NCBI GenBank assembly: GCA_014925825.1
Contig: JACGCK010000177.1
Location: 1 to 64,000, forward strand
Length of the DNA: 64,000 nt
DNA from: Pholiota molesta
Taxonomy: Eukaryota > Basidiomycota > Agaricomycetes > Agaricales > Strophariaceae
Direction: 5' to 3'
Positions 28,464-40,624 of this stretch are shown here, piece by piece. Both the position numbers and the translations under genes were made by a program. Each line of letters opens with the position of its first letter. The first letter of the stretch is position 1. Below the pieces are notes generated by a model, which made no database searches, was not told where the DNA came from, and was given only the letters and a program-made list of their open reading frames with translations.

Positions 28464-31400
28464 CCACATGTCTATTCCCTCCCGCCCTCCACTTATAACA
28501 CATTCTTTTCTTTACGATTATACCACATGTTTCCACTCTTGTATATCCACGTTCTTTTATCTTAGATGATCTATTTGCTCTTTTTCATGTTGTATATTCT
28601 ACATTGTTGACGTAATTATTAATAACACCGTTAGCTTGTGAGGCCATAATGGCTGTTAATTCTCGATGTCAGATGTGAAAGAACAAATCATAATTATCAT
28701 ATGAACTACCTCAGTAGGAGTTCCATGCCCATGTAGGACTGACACTTCCTCTTTACGACTGATCAAAGAAACAGGATCTGGAAAGCGAAAACCTGACGCA
28801 TACTGGCGCCTATTATATGAAGACTGCATGATTGAATGGTTCCGTTTTCAGCAAAGTAAGTAAGTCGTGACAGGCGATCAAACCGCTATTCCATCATCAT
28901 TCCATCGTTTCAGTGGACTGATAGCATGTCAGAGTTGCATTTGATGTGGTTCTTCTTGAGACCGATTCGTTCTGCCTGTGAAAGGAAAAGAAACCAAATC
29001 GAGTCGCGGAAAGGTGTCAGAAATATGATTTATCGTTGTATTTCAATCCGTTTGAGACTTTCCAATGTTACACTTACATCGCTAGGAGACGAAGTTTCAC
29101 TCTGTCGCAAGGTCGTAGCTCATAGTTATTTTAAGATCGTGATCAAACCCGAATGCAAAGCGCTTCTTGTTGTGAGGTTTGCGATATTTTTAGCATATGA
29201 CCAGCCTTGATGAGAAATAAAGGTCCATGGAATCTATGTATTTCAACTCAAATGTTGCATATTTCTCTTCTTCTTCTTTCCCGACGACTAGCGCTTTGCA
29301 AGGCGCCGAGCTAGCTGTAAAATCGATGGGAGAGGCCCATCTGCCAAATTTCAATCACTCGAAAGGTTGGTAAATCTACCACTTCCAATTTAGCAGGGCC
29401 ATAGGCTAGTCCCCAAAATTCTATCAACGGCGCTGGAGAGGGTCTCTTCAGAAATACTCGCTTGACGGAAATACCCATTTCGCCGAGTTCTGTTTGGGCG
29501 CTGATATGACTGTCCTTGCACAGCCATCAGTTCGCACAGTTTCCTGATGGATCGATTATGTCCTGCTGAGCTTTCAGCTCACATATCGGCATGTTCGCAT
29601 TGAATTTGATGTTCTCAGAACATTGGGAGGTTCTTGGGAGGTTATCGGAAGTCGGGTCATCCTGAAAGCACCCGGCACCCAGAGCCCGTAGTCGTTATCA
29701 TGCATGACCCTTAAAGTCGTGTGTTGCTCGCTCCTGCTCACAATTTATATTGGCATGGAACGTTATCTTGCACACCAGGCTCTAATTTGCCTTTGAGAGA
29801 GATATCAAATACGTGTGACTCGTGGGTTATTTACCAGAACCCATGAGACTCTGGACGGAGTGTACGTACAGTGAATCTCGATACAGTATCATCAGATAGA
29901 TATCAGTCTAAATATCGTGGAATTATCCCATATACTCGTTCATGCTTAGGCGTGGGCGAACGGCCGCGCGATTGGGTGATGTAGATTACTGTTCCGCTGG
30001 TTTTGCCCAGCTTGAGGCATTCTCAACCTGAGGGTTATAGCAGTTATTTATATGACATCATTTCATGAGATATGTACGTTCAATGTATAGATCATACGAA
30101 GCAATTAGACTAACTCGTCAGTCCTTCAGTCCTTCAGTCCTTCAACTTCAGCCCTTAAACTCCTAAATGTTGAGCTCGCAACTTGTTCACGAACCGAGTG
30201 AGAAAGCTTGGCAGAAGCCGAGCGGCGCCTATACGGCAGGCGCGGGAAAAGGCCGGGCGGACTTTGAATTAGTATGTCAGGAGGCTTTTGCCAAGCACGC
30301 CTACATATGGTTACACAGGTACTCATTAACCAAAAACGGAACAAGTGATCACAAAGAAGACTACCGTCATCAATCGGCCCTTGGAATTCCTCGTCTTTGG
30401 GATTTCCATGTCAGCTACAAAAGGAGACGCCGCAAAAAAGAACACTAAAATTAATAGGAAACCCAGGTGAAACTGACTGTATTTCGACGTCTGGATCATT
30501 GATTTTCTCTTTCTATTTGACAGCGCTTATCTGCCGTGGGATGAGCATGTGTCCAGGATTGAGGATGCCACACTGGCCTTCGCTCTTCGGCGGGTACAAG
30601 AGCAGTCCGACGGTCGGCATGGGCCTCTTTCTCATCATATCTCGGGATTTTAGGTGGATGCCCCTTTCTCATGATCATGGCAGTCAAATCTAGGGTTTGC
30701 GCGTCGGGCACACGAACGAAAAGACAAGCTTCTGTGCATGCAGTTATATTTATTATTTCTGCGAACAATCACTCTGGTCTCTCGGCCTTCTGTAGTTCCA
30801 TTTTAGATTTTTTAATAGCAGGATCTCCGTGTTATCTTTATACTGCACTTTGCAGAAGCAATTACGTGCGTGTGCTGCGGGTATTTTGTAAATTTCCCTG
30901 CAAGATTGCCAGCTGGGACCCTCATGTGCAGGCAAGCTTTCGAGATCCGGTTCCAATCAGGTCTTACAACAGGATCATACAGCGAAAAGAGTCAGAAAGA
31001 AGGGTCTTTGGCTTAGTATGTTATTTGGGACATGTATTCCTTCTTTCTTCTGATTTATAGGACATGAGATTCCCGCGATGTTGTTTTCTCCGGGATTTTG
31101 CGACGAATGAATGCCTTCTGGTCGCTGAAATCCACACACCTGGCCGAGAGACCTGTAACGAGCCTCGGAAATGACCTGCAGAAGATCCAAAATGTGAGAA
31201 GTTGTTCTCAAGATATTGAAACAGTGGGCTGAAATTTCCGAGAAATTCTGGCTGAGCCGCTGAGGTGCCCAGACATCGATCATTATTCAGACAGTGGCCG
31301 TTGACGCGCTGACGTGAAGCAGCCCGGAGAACGATATGTTACGCGCCACATGTCGCAAGTTTTGCACCCCAACTGCAACCTGTCTGATGCGATGATATTA

Positions 31401-31539
31401 ATTATATGTATCGTATGTTATGGCGCAGCTACCAGGTAACCGAACAGTTTCTGAACTCCAGTGCGTGCATAGCACGATGACTTCGGCATGATATAGTTAC
31501 CTGCGGTGGCTGGGATTTCATGACGACTCGAAGAAAGCG
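28464..31539. other. long intergenic stretch
   Basis: About 3 kb with no supportable gene. It includes a small tandem repeat near 30119-30145 (three copies of CAGTCCTT). Short open frames lack motifs. Confidence 0.4.
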
Positions 31540-31629
31540 TGCCCCATGGCTGAGTTGGTTACAGCGTCCGACTGTTACCGTGTGGTATGCGACATCGGAA
31601 GGTCGTGAGTTCGAAACTCACTGGGGCAG
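31540..31629 (+). tRNA. tRNA-Asn(GTT) with 16-nt intron
   Basis: The cloverleaf folds completely. The acceptor TGCCCCA pairs with TGGGGCA, the D stem is GCTG/CAGC, the anticodon stem is TCCGA/TCGGA and the T stem GTGAG/CTCAC closes a TTCGAAA loop. The anticodon GTT is at 31574-31576. After A37 sits a 16-nt intron (31578-31593) at the canonical position between bases 37 and 38. The mature length is 74 nt with G at the discriminator position, as expected for eukaryotic tRNA-Asn. Internal A and B boxes for RNA polymerase III are intact. Confidence 0.95.
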
Positions 31630-31632
31630 TCA

Positions 31633-31637
31633 TTTTT
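31633..31637 (+). terminator. RNA polymerase III T-run terminator
   Basis: A run of five T begins four bases after the tRNA-Asn 3' end, the usual Pol III stop signal. Confidence 0.8.
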
Positions 31638-31979
31638 GCTCTCTAGACCTCGATGTCTGCGTAGGCGATATCGAGAGATCAAAACTGGAGACTTGGGCAA
31701 ATTATTTTTCATCTCAATTCTTTGCATTTTTTTTGGCAGACAGGTCCTCGAATTCGATCGAGCCTCGCGGACAGCTTGTAGATCTGGTGCAGTTTGGTAA
31801 GAAATGTACGTCTACCGTCGTATGTAGCCAATGCCTTGGAGATATCTTATGGGCCAAATTAATTGATACTTGCATGTCAAGATGATGAACAACCTTACGT
31901 GAGGCGGCGTTGACACTGTGTCGAAATTGCGAGTTGGCAGCATGTTTTCAATGAAATTGAGCCCTGCCCATTTCATCCG

Positions 31980-32246
31980 TTAAGGCAATTTACTATAAGA
32001 GGGAGGTGTGTCACAAATGAGGAGAGGAGAATATGCCGTATGTCGGTACCTTTTTGGAATTGGCTTGAACCCGTAACGCGACTCCCAAGGTCCCTTCGGG
32101 ATGGGGGGTGATCGGAACCACGGGAGATTCATCCAAATTTTGTAGAGCCATGCCTTCAGCCGTTGCCAGAGGGATTCTTTTGGGCGCTGTTGGGGACGCG
32201 GTGGTACTTCAGGAGGCACCAGCCGGACGCTCTTTGCAGTAGACAT
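31980..32246 (-). CDS. possible small hypothetical protein
   Basis: An ATG at 32246 opens a frame rich in Pro, Trp and Arg (PPEVPPRPQQRPKESLWQRL, then NLPWFRSPPIPKGPWESR). Read straight through it gives 88 aa. A GT-AG intron (31993-32049) would instead join 32050-32246 to 31980-31992 and give 69 aa. There is no membrane span or signal and I do not recognise it. Composition is unlike random intergenic frames here, but there is no independent support. Confidence 0.35.
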   Translation of the reverse strand: MSTAKSVRLVPPEVPPRPQQRPKESLWQRLKAWLYKIWMNLPWFRSPPIPKGPWESRYGFKPIPKRYRHTAYSPLLICDTPPSYSKLP

Positions 32247-33041
32247 GAGTGTATTGTGGTTAGTGAAACAGCTCTTTCAGACCCTTGAGCCCCTTCCCTC
32301 TGACTTTGTTTCGTTCGATCCAGACTTCCGCACATGACGTAGTAGGGATCTGAGGTTACCTCGATCGATCCTGCAAAGTTGTGCATTCAAATTACCAGGC
32401 CACCATTGGGCCACCATGAGCATGTAGGCGAGCAAGACCTGACAATAGCTGGAAGGGCTTACGGTCCATATATGAATTATGGTCTCAAGTACGTGGTATA
32501 ATCAATGCATACTGTGGTCATAATTGTAGAGTAATTAGAACTTGTACCATCCTGAACAGATGCATACTTCAAGAATATTGGAGAATTTTCGTCAATACCA
32601 CACAAGAGCGATGAGAAATGGCTAGTGAATAGGTTCGCTCTAGGTGGATAATAGTTTAACAAGGAAGTTAACTTCACAGAACTCTTGATTTCTGCAGGCA
32701 GGCAGACATTGACGCCGCACTGGAAGCGAATGAATATTCTTCCAAGATTGCCCGCTCTTTCATTTCTATAGCACAAGGTATTCCATATCCCCGTCTTCAA
32801 AGGCCAGTTGAGAGGTGGTATGCAACCACTGATGGCAGGCTTTACTTATTGCCTCATAAAGACTATTTGCACAATGGACGGCTGCAAGAAACCAATGGCA
32901 CCTTGAGTAGTATAAATGAACAGATGCGTGAAATATGTTTGAAACAAGTAGGAAAACAATACATAGCTCGATGTGCAATGATCGGACAGGATGGGGAGAG
33001 CAGGGTATAAAGCGGTAGTATATAAAATGATTATAAGGATT
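32247..33041. other. intergenic, no gene seen
   Basis: About 0.8 kb downstream of the SET1 gene. AT-rich, with short open frames only. Confidence 0.4.
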
Positions 33042-36000
33042 CTAGTTCAAAAATCCGCGACACTTGGTAGAGCCACAGAGACACGGGATTTTGTCCTGCT
33101 CGAAAGGGAAGTGGTAATCTGTCCAGCAAAACTATAATTAGTACAAAGGATATGGACAGGAAAAATGAAGAGTAGCGCACCGTAGGTGATTTCGTCACCC
33201 AGCTCGATATCTTGCTTGGCATAGATGACGATCTTTTTCTCTCCGCTAATCGTAATGATTTTCGCCGTGCAGTTGGGATCGCAAGAGTGATTGATCAGAC
33301 GGCTGGATGTGTGTGATAAGAAAGATGGTGAGCAACAAGCCTAAACAGCTGGCAGAACACACGCACCCAAGATTGCCCTTCTTCGTGGCATCCACCACCA
33401 GGTCCTCGTCAATGCGGAACAGATAGCTACTACCAATGCCTTGGCGCTCATATGCCTTCTCCCGCTTGTCCGCGACCTGCGCCCGGATCACTTCACCGAC
33501 ATACTCAATTACCATCTCCCCACGCGAGATCTTCTCCATCGCATACAAGCCCCAGTCGTGGATCGGCGAGCGCGCAAAGCGTAGGTGCTTTTTCCGCGTC
33601 TGCAGTTGGTTGAACTTGAATGTCAGTTCGCTCGCCGCGGTCTCGCCCTTCGACAGCGCCACCGCCCGCTGCACCTGGTTGATTTCCTCTAGGCCCTGTG
33701 CACGGCGCCGTGCGTTCGCACGATTGGATCTCGACGACGTGACATGCTGCATCGGAGCTTCATCGATGATGGGGGGCGCCGCACCGGCGGTCGCAGCCCG
33801 CGCTTGGTACTGTGCGACATAGGCGGCCTTTTCTGCATGTGTGATCTTGTAGTACCCTTCTGTTCTGGCGCTACAAGTGAGATGCTTGCGGAAAGTAGGT
33901 ACGTCGGATGAGGAGGGGGGCGCTGACGGCTTCTCATCGTTGGGTATCTCGCCAGCGAGGGCGAGCTTGGCGAAGTAGAGGTCCTCGTCATCCTCGCAGA
34001 GGCCCAGTTCCACAGGATCCGGAGGTGGCGAAGGCGCAGGCGGCGGAGGGGGTGTAGGAGCACGTCTCTTCCTCTTGGGTTGCGGGGAGGGCGAGCGAGA
34101 CGGTGTCGCGGATGATCCATCGATGGTCGAGGCTAGATGGAGCTTGGTGACTGCAAGTGATGCGAACCTCTCTGTATCCGTGAAGAGAATATCTTCGACC
34201 ATCTCTGTGTGCTTCGCTGTGCCCTTCTTGCCTTTAGCCTTCTTCGCTTGTTTGCCCTTGCCACTGGCAATTTCGTGGATTTTGTGCTTCTTCTTGACAG
34301 GCTCGTCCTCTTCCTCGCGGTCTTCTGATACGGCGCGCTTGCGGGCTGCGATGTCGGCGTTGATAGCTGCGACTCGGGCAACGTCGGACTCGTCTTCATC
34401 TTCCGACTCGATATCCTCGTCGTCAATGACCCTCCGCTGAGTCTTCACTACCTCCATCTTGCGTTTCTTCTTCGGCCTCTCAACTTCTTCTTCCTCGTCC
34501 TCCTGCTCAAGCTCCATCTCTGCCTCGACTTCAGCCTCTTCTTTCTCTTCCACATCCATCTCGTCCAATTCTTCTTTCTCCTGCTCCACAACCTCTTTCT
34601 TTTTCTTGAATGAAAGCCCCTTTAGCCCTTTCTTCTCCAGCGGACGCGCTTGTTCTTTTTGGATTGCACTAGCATTCGCGCCTTTACTGCGCTCCTCAAC
34701 GACGAGCTTCTTCAAATCCTGCCCAACCAAGCGGTCGGAAATGTCCTTGCCCAACAGGACGCGGAGCTCCCTGATAACTATCTCCTGCGCGGCGGCGACA
34801 AGCTCATCTGCGTCCCAGTGTGTCTTCTCAATCACCGGCTCGTAGACGGGCGGCGGATGCACAGTGAGAGTTACCGACTGGAATCCGAGCTGTTTTGAAC
34901 CAAGTAGGGCAGTGGCGCGGTGGGCCACGCCGGCCTTCGGGAAGGTCACATAAAGGCCAGTGTGGTCGCGGAGGACCTGAAGAACACAAGGAGCACAAAG
35001 ACACGTTGTGAGTATGCAGATCTGCACGACAAGGGGAGGGATTCTATGATCAGGATCCAGAAACTCACTTTATCAATGACAAAGCCATCAAAGAAAGCCT
35101 GCACGTCCTCATCCTTGACCGACGCTACGAGCTGCACCCCGCCTTGGACCTTCACATGATCGTTCCCATTCTCCGCGAGCAGCCTCACCACCTCCATGCG
35201 ATCCTTCTCCTTCTCCGCAGCCGACCGATTCGCGCCACTCCCAGCGCCACCTGCTCCGCCCATATTCATGCTCTTCGTCCGTCCAATTCCACCGCCGGCA
35301 GTGGCAGGGGACGGCGACCGCGAGATGTTCATCGGCGACGCCTGGTACGCGTTGTACTTGACCAGCGTCCGCCCGCGCGCTCCCATCACCCCGCCTGCAG
35401 TGGCGCTGCTCGTCTTCGCGGAGGCACGCCGATTACGTTCCCGTGCTTCCGCACGCGCCTTCTCCAGCGCATCAATGATTTTCGGCGGCGGCGGGTCTGG
35501 GTCCTGTGCTTTGGTCACTTCTGAAGAGGGCTTTGGAGGGAGGCTGTTCGCCAGGTTTGTTGGCCCGCGCTGAGAGGGTGCAGTGGGTTTCGACTCCGCG
35601 GAGGATGGGTGCGGATGCAAATGAGGGGCTTGGGTCGGGCCTTTCCGCGGCGCAGGGCTCTGTATCCCACTGTAAGGCGTCCCCGACGATGCATCCCGAT
35701 CCCTACTCGCAGGTGTTGCGCCGATGCTTGCACCTGCACCGCTAGGGGTAGGCACTGCAGGCCCTCCGCGTCGTTTATCCTCCCTATCTCTCCTCTTCCG
35801 TTCCTCGATCTCCTTCAGCACCGCCTTCAATTTCAGGCCCTCTCCGTCAAATACAACCCTCCACTCTTCTTTCTCACCGCCTTTGGTTGTCTGCACACTA
35901 ACGCTCAAGCCAGCTGTACGCATCAGCCCGCCCTGGCGCCCGTTCTCTTTTTCCAGACACCGCCGCGCCTCCTCGTGCGTGGGGAATTTGATGAAGAGCA

Positions 36001-38213
36001 CGCCAAGTGCAGATCCATTTTCCTTGTCGATCTGTGGCTCAAACGCGAGCAATGGGCCATATTCCGAGAAGTGACGGCGCAAGGTAGTGGTAGGTGTGAG
36101 AGGCGAGATGTTTGTGATTAGCAACGAAGTTGGAGGTGCAGGACCGGTGGAGTTTTCGTCGTACTGTTTGATGAGACGAGGTCAGTACGCAGAATTAAAA
36201 ATAGATAGTGAATGAATAAGCTTCATGACATAAGCGCTTCTCCACCCTCGCTTCGTACCCCGCATCCTCGAAGATAAAAAAGGAACAACCCAACAAAAAA
36301 AAAAAGCTTGAAACTGACCTGGAATTTGACAACAACCAGTTCACTCTTCCCACTCCTCAAAGTCATAGGCCTCTTCACACCCTTGTCCTTCCGTGGATCC
36401 CGAATGACTGGCGTATCCTCCCGGAATCCACCATCCTCTTCATCCACGGTCTCGCCTTCCATCCGGTAAAGCATCTCCTTGCCTTTGCCCTTGCCTCTGA
36501 TCCTGTCCTGCATCACTACCGGCGTAGTCGCAGTATGTTTCCTGACATGCTCTATCAGCTGACGGTAGTACGATGGCGGTCGCGTGTTGGGGTAAGTCCC
36601 TGGTGGGAGGTACGGCGTGGATGATGATCCCAGCGCAGACACCGAGGCGGCAGCGGTTGCAGAGTCCGTAGCGGGATCATACAGCACCTTGAATGACCGA
36701 TGCGGGGCATACTCGGATTTCGGGGGCGGCCATGTTGGACGGGGTGGAAGAGCTGCCTGGGCAGGAGGAAATCGCGGGGAAGCGGGTCGTATGGGCGAGA
36801 TGGGTCTTGTCTGGGCATATGATGGCCGGTAACGCCTTGGAGATGGCTCGCGGGAATGAGGTCGAGAATTCCAAGAAAGTGGCGAAGAAGGTCGACGAGG
36901 TAGTGATAGATTCCTGGGCGGATTTGATGTAGACGTTGGCGGAGGTGGAGGCGGTTGAATGGTTGGTGAGGGTGATCCAAAAAATCGGGATAGAGGTGGA
37001 GAATGTGGTCTGTGGTCCAATGGAGGCGGAGGAGGTAGATGTTGCTCTGCTGCAGGTAGTGGTGGTGGCGGTGGAGGCGTTGGCGAAGATATTGAGGGTG
37101 GTAATGGAGGCGGCGAAGAAATTGGCGGTAAAGGCGGTGGTGGTGGAGGCGGCGGAGACGAAGATGGAGGTGGAGGCGGTGGCCGAGGATATGATTCCGC
37201 AGGAGGTGGCGGTGGAGGATGCAATTCAGAGGGTGGAGGAGGCGGAGGCGGCGAGGAGGGCGGCCGCACTCTGAGATCGGTGGATGGTGGCGGAGGCGGA
37301 GGTGATGGAGGTGGTTGAGTAGGTGGTGGCGGTGGTGATGGCGGTCGGGCAGATAATGGAGGTGGGGGTGGTTGAGTAAATGGAGGAGGTGGTGGTGGTT
37401 GGATAGATGGCGGTGGTGGTGGCGGTTGCGTCAATGGAGGTGGTGGTGGCGGCTCGGTAGGAGGAGGTGGTTCACTTGGCGGCGGCGGCGGCGGTTCTGG
37501 ACGCCCAGGCACTACGCGATGTTGTATAGCTATGTGTACCGATGGTCGGTCCTGTTTAAGCTCTCCGTGTTGTTCCTTGGGCAGTGGTGGTGGAGGCGAT
37601 GGCGGAGATATTGACGCCCTGTACGCATTTCCACTGCTCGAATTAAAGCCGTTGATGGCCCCATTTCCATTCGGTTCAGACAACGAACTTCCTTGTGAAT
37701 AGGATGCTTGCCAGGAACTTCCAGTCTATGTCAAAGAGCACCGAAAAAAAGAGAAAAAAGAGCGATGAGCGCTAAATGAGTGATCTGACGTGTAACTGCA
37801 TGAAAAAACATTCAACATACCCTTCCACTGGTGCCCTCGTCTCGTTTTTTGCCCTTGATAGAGATAGGATACCGATTGGTCTGCAGTCCTTGCGCATTTG
37901 GCCCGCTGGAGCTGGGAAGGTGAGAGTGCCCATTTACGAGTTGTTTTGGACCAGGCGGCGGTCTTGCATGGTTGTTCGCCTGCAAACTCCTCGGACCCGT
38001 CGGCGGTGTGGCACCGATCCTACTTCCAGGATATGGAGTCGCCGCCGGCTGTGATGGTCGTGGAGGCTGGGGGACGCCGCCTGTTGGCTTGGGTGCCAAA
38101 TTGGCATGATGGGCGCCCGCCAGCGACGACGACGACTGCAAACCAGAGCCTGATGAACTCGCATGGGTCCCCAGCAAGGCTCGGGGGCCTGTTGGGGGTG
38201 CCTTGCCCGACAT
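33042..38213 (-). CDS. SET1: Set1-type histone H3K4 methyltransferase (COMPASS catalytic subunit)
   Basis: Six exons join to 1568 codons (1567 aa): 37821-38213, 36319-37725, 35069-36163, 33367-34976, 33181-33302 and 33042-33118. Residues ~180-390 are a very long proline tract. An RRM-like domain follows at about 612-680 ([38 protein letters not shown]). A second RNA-binding-like segment ([15 protein letters not shown]) and a long Glu/Lys-rich linker precede an N-SET-like region ([20 protein letters not shown]). The SET domain covers about 1427-1550 with [32 protein letters not shown] and ITYDYHFP; the post-[16 protein letters not shown] closes the protein. Architecture and length match fungal Set1, which mono- to trimethylates H3 Lys4 at active genes. 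The start is the first ATG leading into [13 protein letters not shown]; an in-frame ATG at 38345 is possible but less likely. Confidence 0.95.
36950..37620 (+). repeat. GGTGG-rich low-complexity tract (SET1 proline region)
   Basis: The plus strand here is an almost uninterrupted series of GGTGG/GGCGG units, antisense to the CCNCC codons of the SET1 proline tract. It is coding low-complexity sequence, prone to slippage and, on the G-rich non-template strand, able in principle to form G-quadruplexes. Confidence 0.8.
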
Positions 38214-39018
38214 TGGTCGCGGTACGATGGAAAGAGGTGATGAGCAGGCGCGCGTGGCACAGCGAGCTGCCAAACAACGCCACCAAACATCTCTCACCGG
38301 CACCACCACTACCAATTCATCCAATCTGCCCCCCGACGGCCTCAAAATCCTTATAATCGGATTTATGAAGCTTATCTAGGTCGTATTATGCGAGCTCTGC
38401 ACTGCGGAACTTTTTTATGCTTTTTGACTATATGCGATGCCATTTAGGACCCCTGCAGCGGCCTCCTTGGTCCGACATTTTTGGTTGACTTCTCATGCAT
38501 GTACAACGTGCACGTGGGACACCCTCTGCACACCATCTTGGCTCTGAGTCATCATTGCCGTCGATGTGTTTGTTCAGTGCTCAAAAGTCAGTACTTACCC
38601 TGGGATCTGACGGTACGTTCTCAGCCATTCACACTCGGAGCACGACGGAACATTCATCTTCTTCGGTACGATGGAGCAGCAGCACTCATATAGGCTTCGA
38701 TGTGAAAAGCCTATTTAATTCTCGGTGAGATATAGCAACGACCATTATCACGTCGACACATCGCTCATATGCATCGCTTTTCCTCGATAGACCTATGGTC
38801 AGATCACTACATCGATGACGACCTCGGCCTCCCAAAAATGACCGAATACGAGCCAAAAGAAAATTGTGGTGGCCTCAGGATTACTGTGACGCGATCAATC
38901 ACCAACTCTTGAGAAGGGAAGCTATGCTCCTCAAATATCAACGCTTCTCGTCCCTCATGGCTCTTGGATGGGAAGTAGCTTTACATCGACGAAAATGGAA
39001 ACTTTTACATAGTAAGTG
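38214..39018. other. SET1 upstream region
   Basis: About 0.8 kb between the SET1 start and the 3' end of family gene A, both on the minus strand. It contains the SET1 promoter; no further gene was seen. Confidence 0.4.
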
Positions 39019-40573
39019 CTAGAAATGGGGAATAAATGATGTCCATTCGACGTTCTCGAATGCGGCAGCAGGCAATCCACGAAGGGAAAGGAGAGATATC
39101 GTAAGGAGTACAAGACGACCAACGATGTAGAAAGGTAATCCGGCGATCATCAAGCTACGACAAATATGCCACCTCCAACTATTCGTTGGGAAAATATTCC
39201 ACAGGCCCATGAATGCCGGCTGTATGGTTATGACCAACGCAGCCGCACGCCAGAGCAACATATCTCGATGCGAGGGAAAGTCCAGGAACCAGCTGGTGAT
39301 CAAGTGCACGGATCCAAATAATACGCCGATTATCGACGTCGCGCCAAACACTTTGATGTCACTGGCCACTCCCGAATGGAACATGGGTACGCGGAGGGAG
39401 CCTTTCTTCACGATGTGCCTCCTGGCTCCGGTGACCGTCAGCAGGCCTAGTGGGCGGAGCAGAGCCTCGCCCAACCGAATAGGCATGGTGTAAAGAAGTC
39501 GATAGGGCGTGGAGCGATTTTCCTGATAGTCTTCGTGTAGCTTCCTGTGTAGCCAGCCTCTCGGCTTGTCGACAGGGATTGGCTCTTCGCCGACCTCCGC
39601 AGTGACTTCTACTCTTCTTTTTCGATCGAGGTAAGCGGCTTTTGAGTCGAGATAATCCTTATCCCCTGTTTGACTTCTTGATATCTTGCTTTCCAGAAAA
39701 ATGGGTCGCGCGACGTTTTGGGGTTTGTACCACCACAGTCCGTAGGTGATTGCGTTGAGCAGGGCAAATCCCAAGGTGACCACTTCCAGTTCGGTAAGAG
39801 GAAGGTCTTCTGCCCATCGCACGATGCAATGAATGATGAACCAGGATGTTTGCAGTACGATGAAAGCTTTCGACACGGTGTCGCCCTTGCTCCGATCTTG
39901 GATGTCTTCTTCTGGTATCGAGATCATGGCCGTGTCGATCTTGCCATTCTGAATGTTCTTCAGGATCCCGACCTCGTCCTCTGGGTCCTGAATCGAATAT
40001 ATCAGGGTTTGGACTGGACGTCCACCTTCGCAGAGCATAAAGCCTCCCATTTGCACAAAGAAGCCATGGGCCAGCGTCCATGGTCGCTCCTGTAAGATTA
40101 TCTCCGATTCGTCGAACATAGGCGACGAGCGTCCTTTGCGATCGTCCTGTGTGCTTGCATCTCCTCATATCAAATAATAAGCTGTCTGAGCCTTGGCCCC
40201 TACAGACCAACAAACTCACCTTTTTTATTCGCTTGTTGAAATTATTCATAATCTTCCTGGCAGCCAGATGTTGCCTCAGCGCCCAAGCAGTCACCGCCTC
40301 GGGAGCCATCAAGGCGTATATCATCGTCACGAACTGGCGCTTGAAGCAATCCCACCAGGAATCCCATGGAGAAGGAATATTGGGATGCACTGCAGACCAA
40401 GTACACGCAAAGATAGTCGCAAAGCAACTAATGATGATGTCGCTTATGTCGCGATGACCGAGTTTATTATCCATGTCCTGTGAATCTAGAGCCATCGACG
40501 CCTCTATTGGTGATGCCAGAGGCGAGCCTTGGAGGGTGCGAATAAACGCAATGAACAGTAGAATAACGAGCAT
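39019..40573 (-). CDS. FACTW/FIPH family membrane protein, copy A (intact)
   Basis: Two exons (40220-40573 and 39019-40146) give 494 codons (493 aa). The N-terminus is signal-like (MLVILLFIAFIRTLQGS). A hydrophobic span with the motif FACTWSAVHPNIP follows at ~45-67 and another around 80-98. Exon 2 brings WTLAHGFFVQMGGFMLCEGG, DIQDRSKGD, hydrophobic spans at ~212-228 and ~237-255 (TELEVVTLGFALLNAITYGL), and three more before the fixed C-terminus VEWTSFIPHF. This predicts a polytopic membrane protein with about seven spans. The family occurs here in five copies; its function is unknown to me. A 1.6-kb transposable element sits 52 bp upstream of the start codon. Confidence 0.85.
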
Positions 40574-40615
40574 ATTTGGGGTTGGGGGAGGAGTAGGAGC
40601 AAACGAACAGGGTTT

Positions 40616-40623
40616 GGCCAGAC
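40616..40623. repeat. left target-site duplication of element 1
   Basis: GGCCAGAC at 40616-40623 is repeated at 42245-42252 on the other side of the element. The paralogous site upstream of copy B (44368-44375, GCCCAGAC) has it once, as expected for an empty site. Confidence 0.75.
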
Positions 40624-40624
40624 A

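Noticed and set aside
34459..34845. Ser/Phe-rich plus-strand frame of 128 codons
   Set aside because: Antisense of the Glu/Lys-rich linker of SET1.
36936..37318. Gly-rich and Ala/Val/Glu-rich frames on the plus strand
   Set aside because: They are antisense readings of the SET1 proline tract.
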